From: Omnitrophica bacterium GWA2_52_8
GTDB taxonomy: Bacteria; Omnitrophota; Omnitrophia; Omnitrophales; Aquincolibacteriaceae
Assembly: GCA_001804025.1 (NCBI GenBank)
Contig: MHFC01000079.1
Span: 1 to 5,736 of the forward strand
Length of the DNA: 5,736 nucleotides
Reading direction: 5' to 3'
Shown here: positions 1 to 5,371 of the stretch, piece by piece
How positions within the stretch are numbered: the stretch's first letter is position 1
Layout: every line of letters starts with the position of its first letter
Notes under the pieces: model-generated
What the model was told of the DNA's origin: nothing
Seen by the model: only the letters and a program-made list of their open reading frames with translations
Databases searched by the model: none
Position numbers and translations under genes: made by a program

Positions 1-204
1 ATAATCGGCGTTCAGGAATAAAACAGGGGGTTTTTCAGCGGAATCATATAGTATACAGCGTCCCTTATCCCCCTCGAACCCGTCCCCGGACGGGGCCGCC
101 TTTTTGCAGAGATAGAAGACATATACTTCCGGGTAGCCTTCGGAGTTAAGGTCCTTCACTGCAAGAGGGGCGAGGCGCTTTCCCGCCATATTCCACCCGG
201 AGCA
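1..204 (-). pseudogene. Broken second copy of the PliI-like lipoprotein gene (5' truncated, internal deletion, runs off window)
   Basis: This minus-strand frame stays open from near 204 to the window edge. Its first 30 residues (from SGWNMAGKRL onward) match residues 62-91 of the PliI-like lipoprotein at 1228-1842; by hand count about 80 of 92 bases and 23 of 30 residues are identical. Homology starts abruptly at base 203, so the signal peptide and first 60 codons are missing. After the VFY residues it jumps directly to LCKKAAPSGDGF, which matches residues 146-157 of the full copy; about 54 codons are missing without loss of frame. It then diverges. The only usual start codon is an ATG at 189-187, which lies inside the ancestral coding sequence and has no convincing ribosome binding site. 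The calcium-loop-like DLNDDG of the full copy reads DLNSEG here. Most likely a decayed partial tandem duplicate; a short translated protein starting at 189 cannot be excluded, because the 3' end is outside the window. Confidence 0.62.
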
Positions 205-206
205 AT

Positions 207-665
207 TTATGGAAAGTCCACGAACTCGGCTTCCAGGCGAAAACCGCGGGCTCCGGAATAATCGAAAAGTGTCAGTTTTCTAATCGTTACCAGAGTATCA
301 ATGCAGGTTTCATGCATTATAGGATTCTGCCGCATCCTGTGCGGATTAGTGATATACACCGGCTTGCCTTCCTTACCATGATAAAGCATTTCCTGCTCTG
401 CCACCTTCCTTAAGCACCATAACGCTGGCTGCCCTACGGCCCCCGCCGGATCCGATACCACAGAGTCATATGTAAGACCAAGTTCCGCGGCTTTCTTGAT
501 CAGCAGCTCGTTAGCCGCTTTTCTGGCGCTCCTGGCCCTAAAACCCCGGGTTATGTTGTCTGCATTCACTACAATAAGCAGGAGACAAAAGCAGAAGAAG
601 ACGACAAGAAGGATCGCGCCGCCGATATTCTTAAAGCTTACCGACGAATTTTTCAGTATATTCAT
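207..665 (-). CDS. Membrane-anchored protein of unknown function
   Basis: This encodes 152 residues that I do not recognise. Residues 1-13 are polar, residues 15-34 form one strongly hydrophobic segment (GAILLVVFFCFCLLLIVV), and a basic linker (RGFRARSARKAANELL) follows. This looks like an uncleaved N-terminal anchor with the remaining ~110 residues probably outside the membrane. The soluble part has two cysteines (C84 in ALWCLRK and C121) and a beta-rich stretch, GKPVYI through TLVTIRKL to GFRLEAEFVDFP. That stretch loosely recalls small OB-fold-like periplasmic domains, but this is only an impression. The ATG lies 42 bp after the stop of the TlpA-like gene in the same direction, so it is probably the next operon gene. 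No good Shine-Dalgarno is visible; a small CCGGC/GCCGG dyad sits just upstream. The stop codon lies 3 bp before the homology breakpoint of the broken PliI-like copy, so a rearrangement could have shaped its 3' end. Confidence 0.7.
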   Translation of the reverse strand: MNILKNSSVSFKNIGGAILLVVFFCFCLLLIVVNADNITRGFRARSARKAANELLIKKAAELGLTYDSVVSDPAGAVGQPALWCLRKVAEQEMLYHGKEGKPVYITNPHRMRQNPIMHETCIDTLVTIRKLTLFDYSGARGFRLEAEFVDFP

Positions 666-707
666 TTTACCCGGCAGCCGCCGGCACAGTGCAGTGTGAA
701 GAGGAAT

Positions 708-1247
708 TTACTTACCATCGACAGTAAAAGTGGGGGACGACTCCGGAACTCCGGCGATTAGGGCCGATATCTTTTCCGCTGTCACCTCGCTCGGGGACGT
801 AAGAGCAACCACGTTAAGCTCTTTGTCCAACAGTACGGTATGCGGCCGGGCCTCCACCCTGAAAGACCTTAGCGTCCAGGCGTACGCTCCCGTCGCGACC
901 CACCCTTTTATCGGTTTATACTTAAGGAACGCTTCCACACTGGCTTCAGACTCATCGGTCACGGAAATAAAAACCACCGGCTTTCCGGAAAACTTCTCCG
1001 TCAGAGCGTTGAGATGAGGAATATTCTCCACGGAGGGCGCGGACCAGGTAGCCCAGAATTCAAGGACTACCGCTTTACCCTTCAACTCATCTATATTTTT
1101 CAGCTCTGTTATCGGGGCATTTAGCAGATTATCCAATATAAGCTGCGGAGCCGGTTCACCTTCTCGTGCCAGGTAGGGACGGTCCCACGGCTTCTGTAAG
1201 CACCCGGCAAAAAAACAGACCAGCAGACTAACAATCAATGCTTTCAT
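708..1247 (-). CDS. TlpA-like thioredoxin-fold lipoprotein lacking the active-site cysteines
   Basis: The 179-residue product has a lipoprotein signal (MKALIVSLLVCFFAGC), with lipidation expected at C16. It is followed by a TlpA/redoxin-type thioredoxin fold: the entry region EGEPAPQLILDNL, the core strand and active-site helix at residues 59-82 (VVLEFWATWSAPSVENIPHL), a second strand VVFISVTDE, and the cis-proline loop VEARPHTVLLD with P135. In the family the site reads WCxPC. Here it is W-S-A-P-S (S69 and S72), so both redox cysteines are gone and thiol-disulfide exchange is not expected. The fold looks otherwise complete, suggesting a binding or chaperone-like role, which is inference. An in-frame upstream ATG exists at 1427, but it lies deep inside the preceding gene; the start at 1247 gives a proper signal peptide and a 20-bp overlap with the upstream gene. 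The ribosome binding site is weak (AAGAG, 7 nt before ATG). Confidence 0.85.
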   Translation of the reverse strand: MKALIVSLLVCFFAGCLQKPWDRPYLAREGEPAPQLILDNLLNAPITELKNIDELKGKAVVLEFWATWSAPSVENIPHLNALTEKFSGKPVVFISVTDESEASVEAFLKYKPIKGWVATGAYAWTLRSFRVEARPHTVLLDKELNVVALTSPSEVTAEKISALIAGVPESSPTFTVDGK

Positions 1248-1842
1248 AAATTTTCTCTTCTTGATCTGGAGTAAACAACCTAGCACCCTTGTGGGCTGCC
1301 CGCAGGGGGGCTTCCACCAAATTAAGTATATAACCGAAGGAATTATGCTTAAGTTTATAGGCGATGGACCCGAACCCGTCTCCGACCGGGTCTGCCTTTT
1401 TACAGAGGCGGTACTTGCGGAAAACAAGGTTGTTCTCGATACTATAAGAATCTTCGCCGCAGTAATTCTCCGGGTCGGGGCCGCCGGCGGCGCCCTGTAT
1501 GGCTATTTGGGAGCAGGCGCTTTCGATACAAGTTATGGCATTTATGCTCGGCAATGAAGACGGAAGGCCGTAGAAGGCATATACTTCCGGGTAACCGTCG
1601 TCGTTAAGGTCCTTCACGGCAATATGGGTGAGGCGTTTTCCCTCCATATTCCACCCGGAGCCGCCGCCGATATCCGCTCCGTTATATTTGCAGTAAATAT
1701 AGAGTTTCTCTTTCGCGATAGAGACACTGAAATCATATTTTTTCCCGTTCTTCGCAAAAGAAAGATCGGTCTGAAAGAGCGGCTTCCCGCACCCTGCCAG
1801 CGCAACGGCGCAACCAGCAATAACAAACATTAGCTTTAACAT
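1228..1842 (-). CDS. Putative lipoprotein resembling PliI-type periplasmic lysozyme inhibitors
   Basis: The 204-residue product starts with a textbook lipoprotein signal (MLKLMFVIAGCAVALAGC; lipobox LAGC, lipidated C18). The mature part contains KDLNDDGYPEVYAF (residues 77-90), an acidic D-x-N-x-D-G loop followed by PE and a strand. Near the end it has YCGEDSYSIENNLVFRKY (127-144) and GSIAYKL (158-164). This order (D-x-N/D-G-D-G-x-P-E-V, then Y-x-G-x-D-x-x-x-V/I-E, then a final Y-K/R-L strand) is what I recall for PliI-type inhibitors of invertebrate-type lysozyme; the assignment rests on motif memory only. Extra cysteines (C51, C105, C110, C128, C147, C204) suggest disulfides in the periplasm. 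The ATG lies 2 bp after the stop of the ligase-like gene, with GGAG nine bases upstream inside that gene, so translation is probably coupled. A broken paralogue lies at 1-204. It could instead be a generic FG-GAP/VCBS-like envelope protein. Confidence 0.72.
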   Translation of the reverse strand: MLKLMFVIAGCAVALAGCGKPLFQTDLSFAKNGKKYDFSVSIAKEKLYIYCKYNGADIGGGSGWNMEGKRLTHIAVKDLNDDGYPEVYAFYGLPSSLPSINAITCIESACSQIAIQGAAGGPDPENYCGEDSYSIENNLVFRKYRLCKKADPVGDGFGSIAYKLKHNSFGYILNLVEAPLRAAHKGARLFTPDQEEKIYESIDC

Positions 1843-1844
1843 CG

Positions 1845-4148
1845 TCAGAAACTCCGCGACTCGGCGATAGAACGGATAGCCGCCCCACGAGACAGACCCT
1901 CAGGAACAGTCCTTACATGAACCCGTTCCAGCTGAATTATCTTCACCGTGCCTTTCCATCCGGGTTTATCTTTTTTCTTCGTCATTTTGTCCAGTCCCGG
2001 GAATGGCAGCACGACCAGGGTGACTTTAGTGCCGGGCTCCCCCATAAGAGCGCGTGCCGCCTGTTCCGGTGTGAATTTATTGGGACGGAATATACGTTCT
2101 TCCTCTCTGAAATATCCTGGCGCTTTAGGATCTATTTGAAATATCTGGTCTCCCGGCCTGATCCCGGCCTGGTCGGCAGGCCCATTAGGAGTGATGCTTT
2201 CAACAAGGAGTACCCCGTCTACAAATCTGGCTCCTATCCCTATTCCTCCTGAATTACGGGGATCCTTATGTGTGGCTGACAAGCGCTGCGCGGGCCATAG
2301 AGCCCTGGCGGCCAAAGCTTTCTGTTCAGCATCCGCCGCCTTTTGCGTGTCGCCGGTCTTTTTATAAAGTTCCGCGAGGAACAGCCATGTTTCATCCCAT
2401 ACCGGGTCTATCTTTACCTGTCTTTCCATCCTTTCTATGGCTTGTTTATGATCGCCCATTTTTTCCAGGAGCTTGGCTTCCCGGTAAGCGACAGAAACAT
2501 AATCAGGAGCGATGGCCCGCACCTCATTGTAATGCCCCAGCGCTCTCTCCAGGTCGCCCGGCTCGCCGCGGTCGGCGTAGACATTACCTAAAAAATACCG
2601 GCTCATGATGTACGAAGGGGCCCACGGGACCTCCAGTTCGTACTCGCGCACGGCCTGCCCCCAGTATCCCCCTTTCGAATAATATATGCCGAGGTTATGC
2701 AGGATGTCGGAATGGAAGGCCTTCACGGCGCCGTAAGCAAGGAAAATAAAGCCGACCATAGCCGCCGCCGATAAGACCCGGCGCGAGCCGCCTAAAGGCA
2801 GCGGCAGGGCCAGGACCTTATCCGGCTGCCCGGCCGCGCCCACCCCCAACAGGCCCGCCGCAAAGAACATCAGCCAGCCGGGAGCCGCGAACCTTGAAGA
2901 CACGGACAGCAGCATAAAGAGAACGCTGCCCACCGTGGCCGCCAAAAGCCCGCCGACGTAGATACTTCCCCCGGCCGCCTCCGCGGCGAACGCGCGCCTT
3001 GCCCCTATATAGAGCAGCGCGGAGAACAGCCACAACCAGAGGAGCGCCGCAGGCAGGCCGCCGTCCACCCACTGTTCCAGCAGTTCGTTCTCCGGATGAT
3101 CGGTTTGGTTGTTGTGCCAGCCTTCCAGCAGGATGACGGCCGGCCGCCGGAAAGCGGGATACCGTACCCAGAAAGACCCTGGCCCTGAGCCTAGCCACGG
3201 CTGGTCCGCTATCAGCGCTGCGGTCCCTTTCCAGGTTTCCCGCAGGAACTCCGGAGTGCGGTCTTTGTGCGGACCCGGCAGCGCTTTGGTGAGCGAACCC
3301 AGGGACATTGCCAGACAGGCGGCTGAAAGCAGCAAAGCCGTCGCTCGCGCCCGGGATTTAAGCATTACCCACGCGGCCGAACCAAACACGACCATAAGGA
3401 ACATGAAAATCACCCTGGCAATAAAGTCTCCGGTCCAGGCCAGCAGGAAGGCGCCCAGCAGTGAAAGCACCGCGGCCGCGCCGCGAAGCCATAGCGGGCC
3501 TTCTTCATCGCAAGCAAGGGATAAGGCCAGCGGCACGCAGAGGGACGAGTAGGCCGCAAAGAGGGTGGGATTACCCAGCGTGGAAAATATCCTGTCGCCA
3601 AATGCGCCTCTCCAGACGAACGGATCGAGGCCCAAGAACTGCAGAAAGCCGTAGACAACGGACACGGTCCACGCGCCCAGTATCATTAATACCGCCTTAC
3701 GAAGGTCGCGCCGGGAGAAAGCGAGCGCGGTAAGTATAAAGGAAAACAGGAACGCCGTTTGCATCACAAAACCGGTCGTTCCGGCCAGGCGGAAGTCGGA
3801 GAACATGAACCTCGCCATGTTCCAAAGCAGCAGCAGCGCCGCCGGCAGGATAATGGGCGCGGAGCGTAACGGCACCTCAAAACGTCCTTCACTAATACTC
3901 CCCCATACCCAGGCAGCGGCGCCCGCAATTACTCCGAGCTGCAGCAGCGTGATCTTTATCGTCGCGGAGTCATAAGTGCGCAAATAGAACGACATAGGAA
4001 GCGCGACGGCAAGAATGAGCATCGACGCCCGGAGCATGGTGCGCCAGTCCGGCACAAGTATGGAGCGCCAGTAACTCCAGTCCGGTATTGGCAGGGTCAG
4101 AGTCAAAGTCCGCTTGTTTTCAGGCGCAGTGATCATATCGTTTTGCAT
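1845..4148 (-). CDS. O-antigen ligase/Wzy_C-like membrane protein fused to TPR repeats and a PDZ domain
   Basis: The 767-residue polytopic protein probably transfers or polymerises an envelope glycan on the periplasmic face. Residues 41-285 hold about nine hydrophobic segments. The large loop at 286-365 has the Wzy_C pattern: WLGSGPGSFWVRYPAF (318-333), then WHNNQTDHPENELLEQWVDGG (around 344-364), matching the family's G-x-G-x-G-x-F and H-x-x-N-E-x-L-x-x-x-x-E/D-x-G features. Four more hydrophobic segments follow to about 475. Residues 483-617 form about four TPR units (e.g. AIERMERQVKIDP). Residues 633-714 form a CtpA-like PDZ domain (GGIGIGARF, then GPADQAGIRPGDQIFQID) with no peptidase after it. 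An ATG at 4181 overlaps the anti-sigma stop as ATGA and would add 11 residues. I prefer 4148, which has AAGGA seven bases upstream. Ligase-TPR proteins are common; the PDZ is not something I know from this family. Substrate and ligase-versus-polymerase role are open. Confidence 0.88.
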   Translation of the reverse strand: MQNDMITAPENKRTLTLTLPIPDWSYWRSILVPDWRTMLRASMLILAVALPMSFYLRTYDSATIKITLLQLGVIAGAAAWVWGSISEGRFEVPLRSAPIILPAALLLLWNMARFMFSDFRLAGTTGFVMQTAFLFSFILTALAFSRRDLRKAVLMILGAWTVSVVYGFLQFLGLDPFVWRGAFGDRIFSTLGNPTLFAAYSSLCVPLALSLACDEEGPLWLRGAAAVLSLLGAFLLAWTGDFIARVIFMFLMVVFGSAAWVMLKSRARATALLLSAACLAMSLGSLTKALPGPHKDRTPEFLRETWKGTAALIADQPWLGSGPGSFWVRYPAFRRPAVILLEGWHNNQTDHPENELLEQWVDGGLPAALLWLWLFSALLYIGARRAFAAEAAGGSIYVGGLLAATVGSVLFMLLSVSSRFAAPGWLMFFAAGLLGVGAAGQPDKVLALPLPLGGSRRVLSAAAMVGFIFLAYGAVKAFHSDILHNLGIYYSKGGYWGQAVREYELEVPWAPSYIMSRYFLGNVYADRGEPGDLERALGHYNEVRAIAPDYVSVAYREAKLLEKMGDHKQAIERMERQVKIDPVWDETWLFLAELYKKTGDTQKAADAEQKALAARALWPAQRLSATHKDPRNSGGIGIGARFVDGVLLVESITPNGPADQAGIRPGDQIFQIDPKAPGYFREEERIFRPNKFTPEQAARALMGEPGTKVTLVVLPFPGLDKMTKKKDKPGWKGTVKIIQLERVHVRTVPEGLSRGAAIRSIAESRSF

Positions 4149-4153
4149 TTTGC

Positions 4154-4160
4154 AATCCTT
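4154..4160 (-). promoter_or_regulatory. Ribosome binding site deciding the ligase-like gene start
   Basis: On the minus strand AAGGATT lies here, with AAGGA seven bases before the ATG at 4148. The alternative ATG at 4181, which overlaps the anti-sigma stop codon, has only GC-rich sequence in front of it. The good spacing and match favour 4148 as the main start, although coupled reinitiation at 4181 remains possible. Confidence 0.55.
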
Positions 4161-4177
4161 ATAATACATCGGTCCGG

Positions 4178-4588
4178 TCATCCGCGCGGGGCACGGTAGA
4201 CGGTCTGGTCCGGATAGCCCTGGCTTGGGATCCCGGGGCCTATAGCGGAGATAGAACTGGAAAGGGCCAGCGCTACAAGGCCGGCGGCCAGCGCCATGGA
4301 CGGTTCCCAGCTCCAGCCGGGAAAAGCGACCCCGAGGGCCTCCTCAGCAGGCTCCGTTTCTTCAGGCTCCTTGCGTTTCAGCGCGCCGCGGAGCATTTCT
4401 TTAAGGTTTGGGGGGACCGGGGGAACGGGGATCTCCCGCAGTCCAGCGGACATCCGCTTCCAAGCCGCAAGTTCAGCCGCGCAGGCCGGGCATGCTGCAG
4501 CATGACGTTCCATCCACTGTGCCTGGAATCCGGTAAGCCTGCCCTCAACATAGAGGTCTACCATATTCCTGAAGATCGCGCAGATCAT
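4178..4588 (-). CDS. Zinc-binding (ZAS-type) membrane anti-sigma factor
   Basis: The 136-residue product should hold the co-encoded ECF sigma factor inactive at the inner membrane until a signal releases it. The N-terminal domain shows the zinc anti-sigma pattern: C3, then H29-A-A-A-C33-P-A-C36 (HxxxCxxC), in a helical context (MVDLYVEGRL...MERHAAACPACAAEL). A proline-rich linker (IPVPPVPPNL, from residue 53) and an acidic stretch (EPEETEPAEEA) follow. One hydrophobic segment lies at about 97-116 (SMALAAGLVALALSSSISAI), leaving a periplasmic tail of only about 20 residues, too short for a separate sensor domain. The start at 4588 overlaps the sigma stop as ATGA and has GAGGGAG about seven bases upstream. 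A longer in-frame reading to 4675 is rejected because the zinc domain begins at this ATG. The stop overlaps the next potential ATG (4181), also as ATGA. Confidence 0.9.
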   Translation of the reverse strand: MICAIFRNMVDLYVEGRLTGFQAQWMERHAAACPACAAELAAWKRMSAGLREIPVPPVPPNLKEMLRGALKRKEPEETEPAEEALGVAFPGWSWEPSMALAAGLVALALSSSISAIGPGIPSQGYPDQTVYRAPRG

Positions 4589-5124
4589 ATTTTTTCTCCC
4601 TCGTATCCGGCCAGGCTCGCTCGCAGCAGCCTTCTGGCCCTGAAAAGGCGGCCAGCCACGCTCCCCACCGGCCAATTCAGTATCTCCGCGGCCTCCTCAT
4701 AGCCGCGCTGTTCCACATCCACAAGAAGAACGCAAGCGCGCATATCCGCCGGTAGGCCGCGCAAAGCCGCTTCAAGGTCAGCCTGCAGTTCGTTCTTTTC
4801 CGTTATGGACTCCGGAGAACCGGCCGGGTCGGGAAGCTGTTCCATGAGACTCGGCGTTTCGGCCTCGGAGGTTTCAAGAGACACTTCATGGCGCCTGGAC
4901 TCGCCGCGCTTACGGTTCAAATACACGCGGAATATTACCCGGCGCAGCCAGCCGCCGAAGTCAAGATCCTTATTATAAAGACCGGCCTTGTTAATCACGC
5001 GCAGGAAAGCCTCCTGTACCAGGTCGGCCGCGTCGGATTGGTTGCAGGTAAGCCGGTACGCGGCGGCATAGGCCATTTCGGCGTGTTTCTCTATAAGCTC
5101 GTTCATTTCCTCTGTAGGCGTCAT
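4585..5124 (-). CDS. ECF-family (sigma-70 group 4) RNA polymerase sigma factor
   Basis: The 179-residue product is the normal length for an ECF sigma factor, with only regions 2 and 4. Region 2 runs from about residue 9 to 74: the core-binding helix has SDAADLVQEAFLRVI (30-44), and the -10 recognition part is GGWLRRVIFRVYLNRKR (57-73). An acidic linker follows (about 78-112). Region 4 runs from about 115 to 171: ALRGLPADMRACVLLVDVEQ, then the helix-turn-helix YEEAAEILNWPVGSVAGRL with the ending FRARRLLR that binds the -35 element. It is the first gene of the operon and overlaps its anti-sigma gene by 4 bp, the usual arrangement for cognate pairs, so autoregulation is likely. The start at 5124 has only a weak ribosome binding site; the ATG at 5106 (Met7) has GAGGA only one base in front, too close to be used well. 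The ECF subgroup cannot be decided by eye. Confidence 0.93.
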   Translation of the reverse strand: MTPTEEMNELIEKHAEMAYAAAYRLTCNQSDAADLVQEAFLRVINKAGLYNKDLDFGGWLRRVIFRVYLNRKRGESRRHEVSLETSEAETPSLMEQLPDPAGSPESITEKNELQADLEAALRGLPADMRACVLLVDVEQRGYEEAAEILNWPVGSVAGRLFRARRLLRASLAGYEGEKI

Positions 5125-5181
5125 GTGTTAAATACTCAGCCCGGCGAAGGCCCTCATATACTTATACACCGGCCGGACGGG

Positions 5182-5212
5182 ATTAAATACACTTTAGCGT
5201 AAGATTTGTCAC
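5182..5212 (-). promoter_or_regulatory. Candidate sigma70-like promoter for the sigma/anti-sigma operon
   Basis: On the minus strand GTGACA (5212-5207, five of six to TTGACA) is followed after 17 bases by TATTTA, or after 19 bases by TTTAAT (5187-5182, five of six to TATAAT). The -10 lies about 60 bp upstream of the sigma gene ATG. No clear ECF-type promoter (AAC at -35 with CGTC or similar at -10) is visible in this gap. Judged by eye only. Confidence 0.35.
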
Positions 5213-5218
5213 CGATAA

Positions 5219-5371
5219 TTAAGCATAGGGGACAATTACTGGAAGAAGTACTATTACGGCATAGGTCTGACAAAGCTGAGGGAACTAAGTTCTCTTAAGA
5301 AAGAGAACATAGCTCTTAAAAAGATCGTGGCCGACCTCAGCCTTGCCACGCGCATGCTCCGACGGGATTAG
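5219..5371 (+). pseudogene. Remnant of an IS3-family transposase OrfA (C-terminal part)
   Basis: This plus-strand frame, with no start codon of its own, encodes about 50 residues that read like the end of an IS3-family (IS407/IS51-like) OrfA. IGDNYWKKYYYGIGL matches the family's I-S-x-x-T-x-Y-x-W-K-x-K-Y-G-G stretch after the helix-turn-helix. LRELSSLKKENIALKK and IVADLSLATRML match the leucine-zipper region and the ending, typically LKxENxxLKKLVADLSLDKxML. Upstream, the neighbouring frame (5203-5226) reads DLSPIIKH, which fits the expected helix-turn-helix followed by K-H, so a 1-base frameshift probably occurred near 5227. The rest of the N-terminus and all of OrfB are absent and no terminal inverted repeats are visible, so the element is dead. 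Its TAG stop (5369-5371) overlaps the stop codon of the convergent SIS gene. Confidence 0.75.
5289..5308. repeat. Perfect 8-bp inverted repeat (possible hairpin)
   Basis: GTTCTCTT (5289-5296) and AAGAGAAC (5301-5308) are perfect inverted repeats around a 4-base loop. They lie inside the transposase remnant, 60 bp beyond the SIS gene stop on the minus strand. The stem is AT-rich and no T-run follows on either strand, so it is at best a weak terminator or RNA-processing hairpin for the SIS transcript. It may simply reflect the codons of the SSLKKEN segment. Confidence 0.4.

Larger units (their letters stand above)
5176..5370. repeat. 10-bp direct repeat GACGGGATTA flanking the transposase remnant
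   Basis: GACGGGATTA occurs at 5176-5185 and again at 5361-5370, in the same orientation. The second copy ends on the complement of the SIS gene stop codon. The two copies bracket the IS3-type transposase remnant. Ten bases is longer than the 3-5 bp target duplications usual for IS3 elements, so this may be a deletion footprint or chance. Confidence 0.4.

Noticed and set aside
79..96. Palindromic GC-rich stretch (CCCGTCC...GGACGGG type) near the left edge, considered as a terminator
   Set aside because: It falls in the coding-derived PSGDG segment of the paralogue fragment, and the corresponding codons in the full copy form a similar but imperfect dyad; no T-run follows on the coding strand.
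671..684. CCGGC/GCCGG hairpin upstream of the unknown membrane protein, considered as terminator or RBS-occluding element
   Set aside because: The stem is only 5 bp in GC-rich sequence with no T-run; too weak to call.
1248..1427. Upstream in-frame extension of the TlpA-like gene to an ATG at 1427
   Set aside because: It overlaps most of the 3' end of the PliI-like gene and would bury the lipoprotein signal that starts cleanly at 1247.
2818..3198. Minus-strand open frame in another reading frame of the ligase-like gene
   Set aside because: It is an Arg/Gly-rich shadow of the true coding frame, with no domain.
3109..3552. Long plus-strand open frame
   Set aside because: It lies antisense inside the ligase-like gene, is rich in Arg/Ser/Pro with no recognisable motif, and is explained by GC-rich codons on the other strand.
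4589..4675. Upstream in-frame extension of the anti-sigma gene to an ATG at 4675
   Set aside because: It would overlap the sigma gene by 91 bp. The ATG at 4588 has a strong GAGGGAG and begins directly with the zinc domain (C3, H29, C33, C36).
5104..5106. Alternative sigma-factor start at Met7
   Set aside because: The GAGGA in front of it is only one base away, too close for normal initiation, so the start at 5124 is kept, with some doubt.
5169..5176. CCGGCCGG palindrome in the sigma leader, considered as an operator
   Set aside because: An 8-bp GC palindrome is common in sequence of this composition, and no second copy or longer dyad is present.
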